Notes under the pieces: generated by a model
Told to the model about the DNA's origin: nothing
The model's database searches: none
Seen by the model: only the letters and a program-made list of their open reading frames with translations
Origin: Sulfurimonas autotrophica
GTDB lineage: Bacteria; Campylobacterota; Campylobacteria; Campylobacterales; Sulfurimonadaceae
Assembly: GCA_015662405.1 (NCBI GenBank)
Contig: DQUE01000051.1
Span: forward strand, 1 to 7,405
Reading direction: 5' to 3'
Length of the DNA: 7,405 nt
In this document: positions 5,250 to 7,405 of the stretch, in pieces
Numbering within the stretch: position 1 is the first letter of the stretch
Layout: the number at the start of each line of letters is the position of its first letter
Made by a program: the position numbers and the translations under genes

Positions 5250-7403
5250 ATGCAAACATATAAACATACCCTAATTGGCAACAACGAAATAGCCAAATGG
5301 TGGCCGCATCAGCTAAACCTCAAACTTCTTACGCAAAACTGTACAGAATTAAAACCTACAAATAGAGACTTCTCCTACAAAGAAGCTTTTGAAAGACTCG
5401 ATTTACAAGCCCTAAAAAAAGATCTCAAAAAATTGATGACTACATCGGTTGCATGGTGGCCTGCAGACTATGGGCATTATGGTCCTTTTTTTATTCGTAT
5501 GGCATGGCATAGCGCAGGAACCTATAGAGTCATCGATGGTAAAGGAGGTGCAGCAACTGGTAATCAACGCTTTGCTCCACTCAACAGCTGGCCGGACAAT
5601 GCCAATCTTGATAAAGCCCGCCGTCTTTTATGGCCACTAAAAAAGAGATATGGAGATGCCATATCATGGGCAGATCTGATGATACTTGCCGGAAATGTTG
5701 CCATGGAATCAATGGGATTTAAAACCTATGGATTTGGCGGAGGTCGTGAAGATATCTGGGAAGCTGAAGCAGAAATAGACTGGGGCGATGAAAAAGAGTG
5801 GCTCCAGGATGAAAGAGATATCAAAAATAAACCACCACACAACCCTTTAGCAGCAGTACAAATGGGACTTATTTATGTCAATCCCGAAGGTCCTAACGGT
5901 GAACCAAATGCTTTAGCAGCTGCAGAAGACATTCGTACAAGTTTTCGAAGAATGGGAATGAGTGATGCTGAAACTATAGCCCTTATCGCAGGCGGACATA
6001 CCTTTGGAAAAGCTCATGGAGTAGCATCTCCTGAAAAATATGTTGGACCTGAACCAGAAGCTGCACCTCTACAAGAGCAAGGATTTGGATGGAAAAACTC
6101 TTATAAAAGTGGTATGGGAGCAGATACAATTACAAGTGGACTTGAAGGTTCATGGACACCAACACCGACCAAATGGGACAACAGCTACTTAGAACTTCTT
6201 TTTAAATACGAATGGAATTTACAAAAAAGTCCAGCAGGTGCATGGCAATGGGCAGCTGTCAATCCTGATGAAAAAGATCTAACACCAAATGCACACATTG
6301 CAGGCAAAAAAGAGAAGCCAATTATGTTTACAACTGACTTAGCTCTACGGGTTGATCCTGAATTTGAAAAAATTTCCCGTTCATTTTTAGAAAATCCAAA
6401 ACTTTTTGAAGAGAGTTTTGCCAAAGCATGGTTTAAGTTAACACATCGTGATATGGGTCCAAAATCAAGATATTTAGGAGAGGAAGTTCCAAAAGAAGAT
6501 TTTATCTGGCAAGACCCTATACCTGAAATTTCATACCAACTTGTAAATGAAAAGGAGATAGAGACGTTAAAAGAAGTAATCATAAACAGTTCTTTAACAT
6601 CATATGAACTTCTATACACTGCCTATTCTTCCGCTGCAACATATAGAGATTCAGATAAAAGAGGAGGAGCAGATGGTGCTAGAATAGCGCTTGAACCACA
6701 AAAAAGTTGGAGAGTCAACGAACCCAAACAACTCCAAAATGTTCTCTCTGTACTCAAAAAAATTCAACAAGATTTTAATGCAAACCATACAAATCAAATC
6801 TCATTGGCAGATATAATTGTTCTTGGTGGTGTTACCGCTTTACAACAGATAGTAAACGAAGGAGGCTATAATAAAAACGTGCCATTTAAACCAGGAAGAA
6901 ATGATGCTATACAAGAGCAAACCGATATATATAGCTTTGAGTATCTCCGACCAAGAGGGGATGCATTTAGAAACTATATAGATGAAGAGAATGAAACTCC
7001 TCTTGAGCAAATACTCCTTGATAAGGCGCAACAGCTTACACTCACAGTTCCACAAATGTGTGTCTTGTTTGGAGGACTAAGAGTTCTTGGAATAAACTAC
7101 AACAAAAGTGACTATGGTGTATTTACCGACAAAGTTGGTACGCTCAGTAATGACTTTTTTGTTCATTTAACAGATATGAATATAGAATGGATTCCAACTG
7201 ATGAAAAGGCAACACTCTTTGAGGGGTATAACCGAAGTAATGGAGAAAAAAAATATACGGCGACACGAGCAGATTTGGTTTTTGGATCAAATTCTCAACT
7301 AAGAGCACAAAGTGAATTTTATGCACAAGATGATAAAAATGAAAAATTCATAGATGACTTTATAGCTGTTTGGAATAAAGTGATGAATCTCGGTCGATTT
7401 TAA
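5250..7403 (+). CDS. katG: Catalase-peroxidase KatG
   Basis: Haem enzyme that breaks down hydrogen peroxide (catalase) and also acts as a peroxidase, protecting against peroxide. The 717 residues form the usual two-domain protein. Active N-terminal domain: WWPHQLNLKLL at 17-27; distal Arg83, Trp86, His87 in FFIRMAWHSAGTYR; Tyr209 in LIYVNPEGP and Met235 in FRRMGM, which with Trp86 form the Met-Tyr-Trp adduct required for catalase activity; proximal His250 in AGGHTFGKAHG; Ser296 in ITSGLEG (M. tuberculosis Ser315); Trp309 in TKWDNS; Asp363 in TTDLALRVDP, the proximal His partner; HRDMGP at 399-404. The C-terminal domain (about 430-717) lacks haem ligands, as normal, and ends with the typical AVWNKVMNL. 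No signal peptide, so cytosolic; it starts 20-30 residues later than many homologues. Monocistronic as far as visible; the stop is two bases from the window end, so a terminator or downstream partner cannot be seen. All key residues are intact. Confidence 0.97.
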   Translation: MQTYKHTLIGNNEIAKWWPHQLNLKLLTQNCTELKPTNRDFSYKEAFERLDLQALKKDLKKLMTTSVAWWPADYGHYGPFFIRMAWHSAGTYRVIDGKGGAATGNQRFAPLNSWPDNANLDKARRLLWPLKKRYGDAISWADLMILAGNVAMESMGFKTYGFGGGREDIWEAEAEIDWGDEKEWLQDERDIKNKPPHNPLAAVQMGLIYVNPEGPNGEPNALAAAEDIRTSFRRMGMSDAETIALIAGGHTFGKAHGVASPEKYVGPEPEAAPLQEQGFGWKNSYKSGMGADTITSGLEGSWTPTPTKWDNSYLELLFKYEWNLQKSPAGAWQWAAVNPDEKDLTPNAHIAGKKEKPIMFTTDLALRVDPEFEKISRSFLENPKLFEESFAKAWFKLTHRDMGPKSRYLGEEVPKEDFIWQDPIPEISYQLVNEKEIETLKEVIINSSLTSYELLYTAYSSAATYRDSDKRGGADGARIALEPQKSWRVNEPKQLQNVLSVLKKIQQDFNANHTNQISLADIIVLGGVTALQQIVNEGGYNKNVPFKPGRNDAIQEQTDIYSFEYLRPRGDAFRNYIDEENETPLEQILLDKAQQLTLTVPQMCVLFGGLRVLGINYNKSDYGVFTDKVGTLSNDFFVHLTDMNIEWIPTDEKATLFEGYNRSNGEKKYTATRADLVFGSNSQLRAQSEFYAQDDKNEKFIDDFIAVWNKVMNLGRF

Positions 7404-7405
7404 AA

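Noticed and set aside
6185..6619. A 144-codon minus-strand ORF inside katG
   Set aside because: The plus frame is unbroken KatG with conserved motifs; the antisense product resembles no family and has no ribosome site that stands out.
1..7405. Insertion sequence, prophage, defence island or CRISPR array
   Set aside because: All long frames are recognised housekeeping or stress genes apart from the Sel1-repeat protein; there are no terminal inverted repeats, spaced direct repeats or transposase-like frames.

Overview
The window is AT-rich, densely packed bacterial chromosome. The proteins (MnmG, riboflavin synthase, RecQ, stand-alone MnmD, KatG), the compact layout and the A/T-rich promoter-like spacers without clear -35 boxes suggest a Campylobacterota (epsilonproteobacterial) chromosome, perhaps Sulfurimonas-like. 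That placement comes from general familiarity, not a search. No mobile element, CRISPR array, tRNA or rRNA was seen.

Layout: (1) 1-1073, minus strand: first ~357 codons of mnmG (wobble-uridine tRNA modification), running off the left edge. (2) 1074-1272: divergent spacer with candidate promoters for both sides and a doubtful 33-codon basic ORF. (3) 1273-4366, plus strand: a tight cluster of a cytosolic Sel1-repeat protein, riboflavin synthase (ribE) and RecQ helicase, each junction being exactly 8 nt, so probably one transcript. (4) 4356-5123, minus strand: stand-alone MnmD methyltransferase, overlapping the 3' end of recQ by 11 bp and starting with TTG. (5) 5124-5249: divergent, very A/T-rich control region with repeats and a PerR/Fur-box-like palindrome before katG. 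(6) 5250-7403, plus strand: complete catalase-peroxidase katG; the window ends two bases later.

Functional links: MnmG installs the (carboxymethyl)aminomethyl group on U34 of certain tRNAs, and MnmD performs the last methylation of that pathway (nm5U to mnm5U), so two steps of one pathway lie about 3.3 kb apart but not in one operon. RecQ (DNA repair) and KatG (peroxide removal) both fit a stress theme, but they are in separate units and no shared control is visible.

The most unusual point is the recQ start. The conserved N-terminal motif of RecQ lies upstream of the first in-frame ATG, and no ATG, GTG or TTG exists in that frame back to the preceding stop. The best start is an ATT codon at 2591, 8 nt after the ribE stop. 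Otherwise the window looks like ordinary core genome; I found no convincing undescribed multi-gene system.
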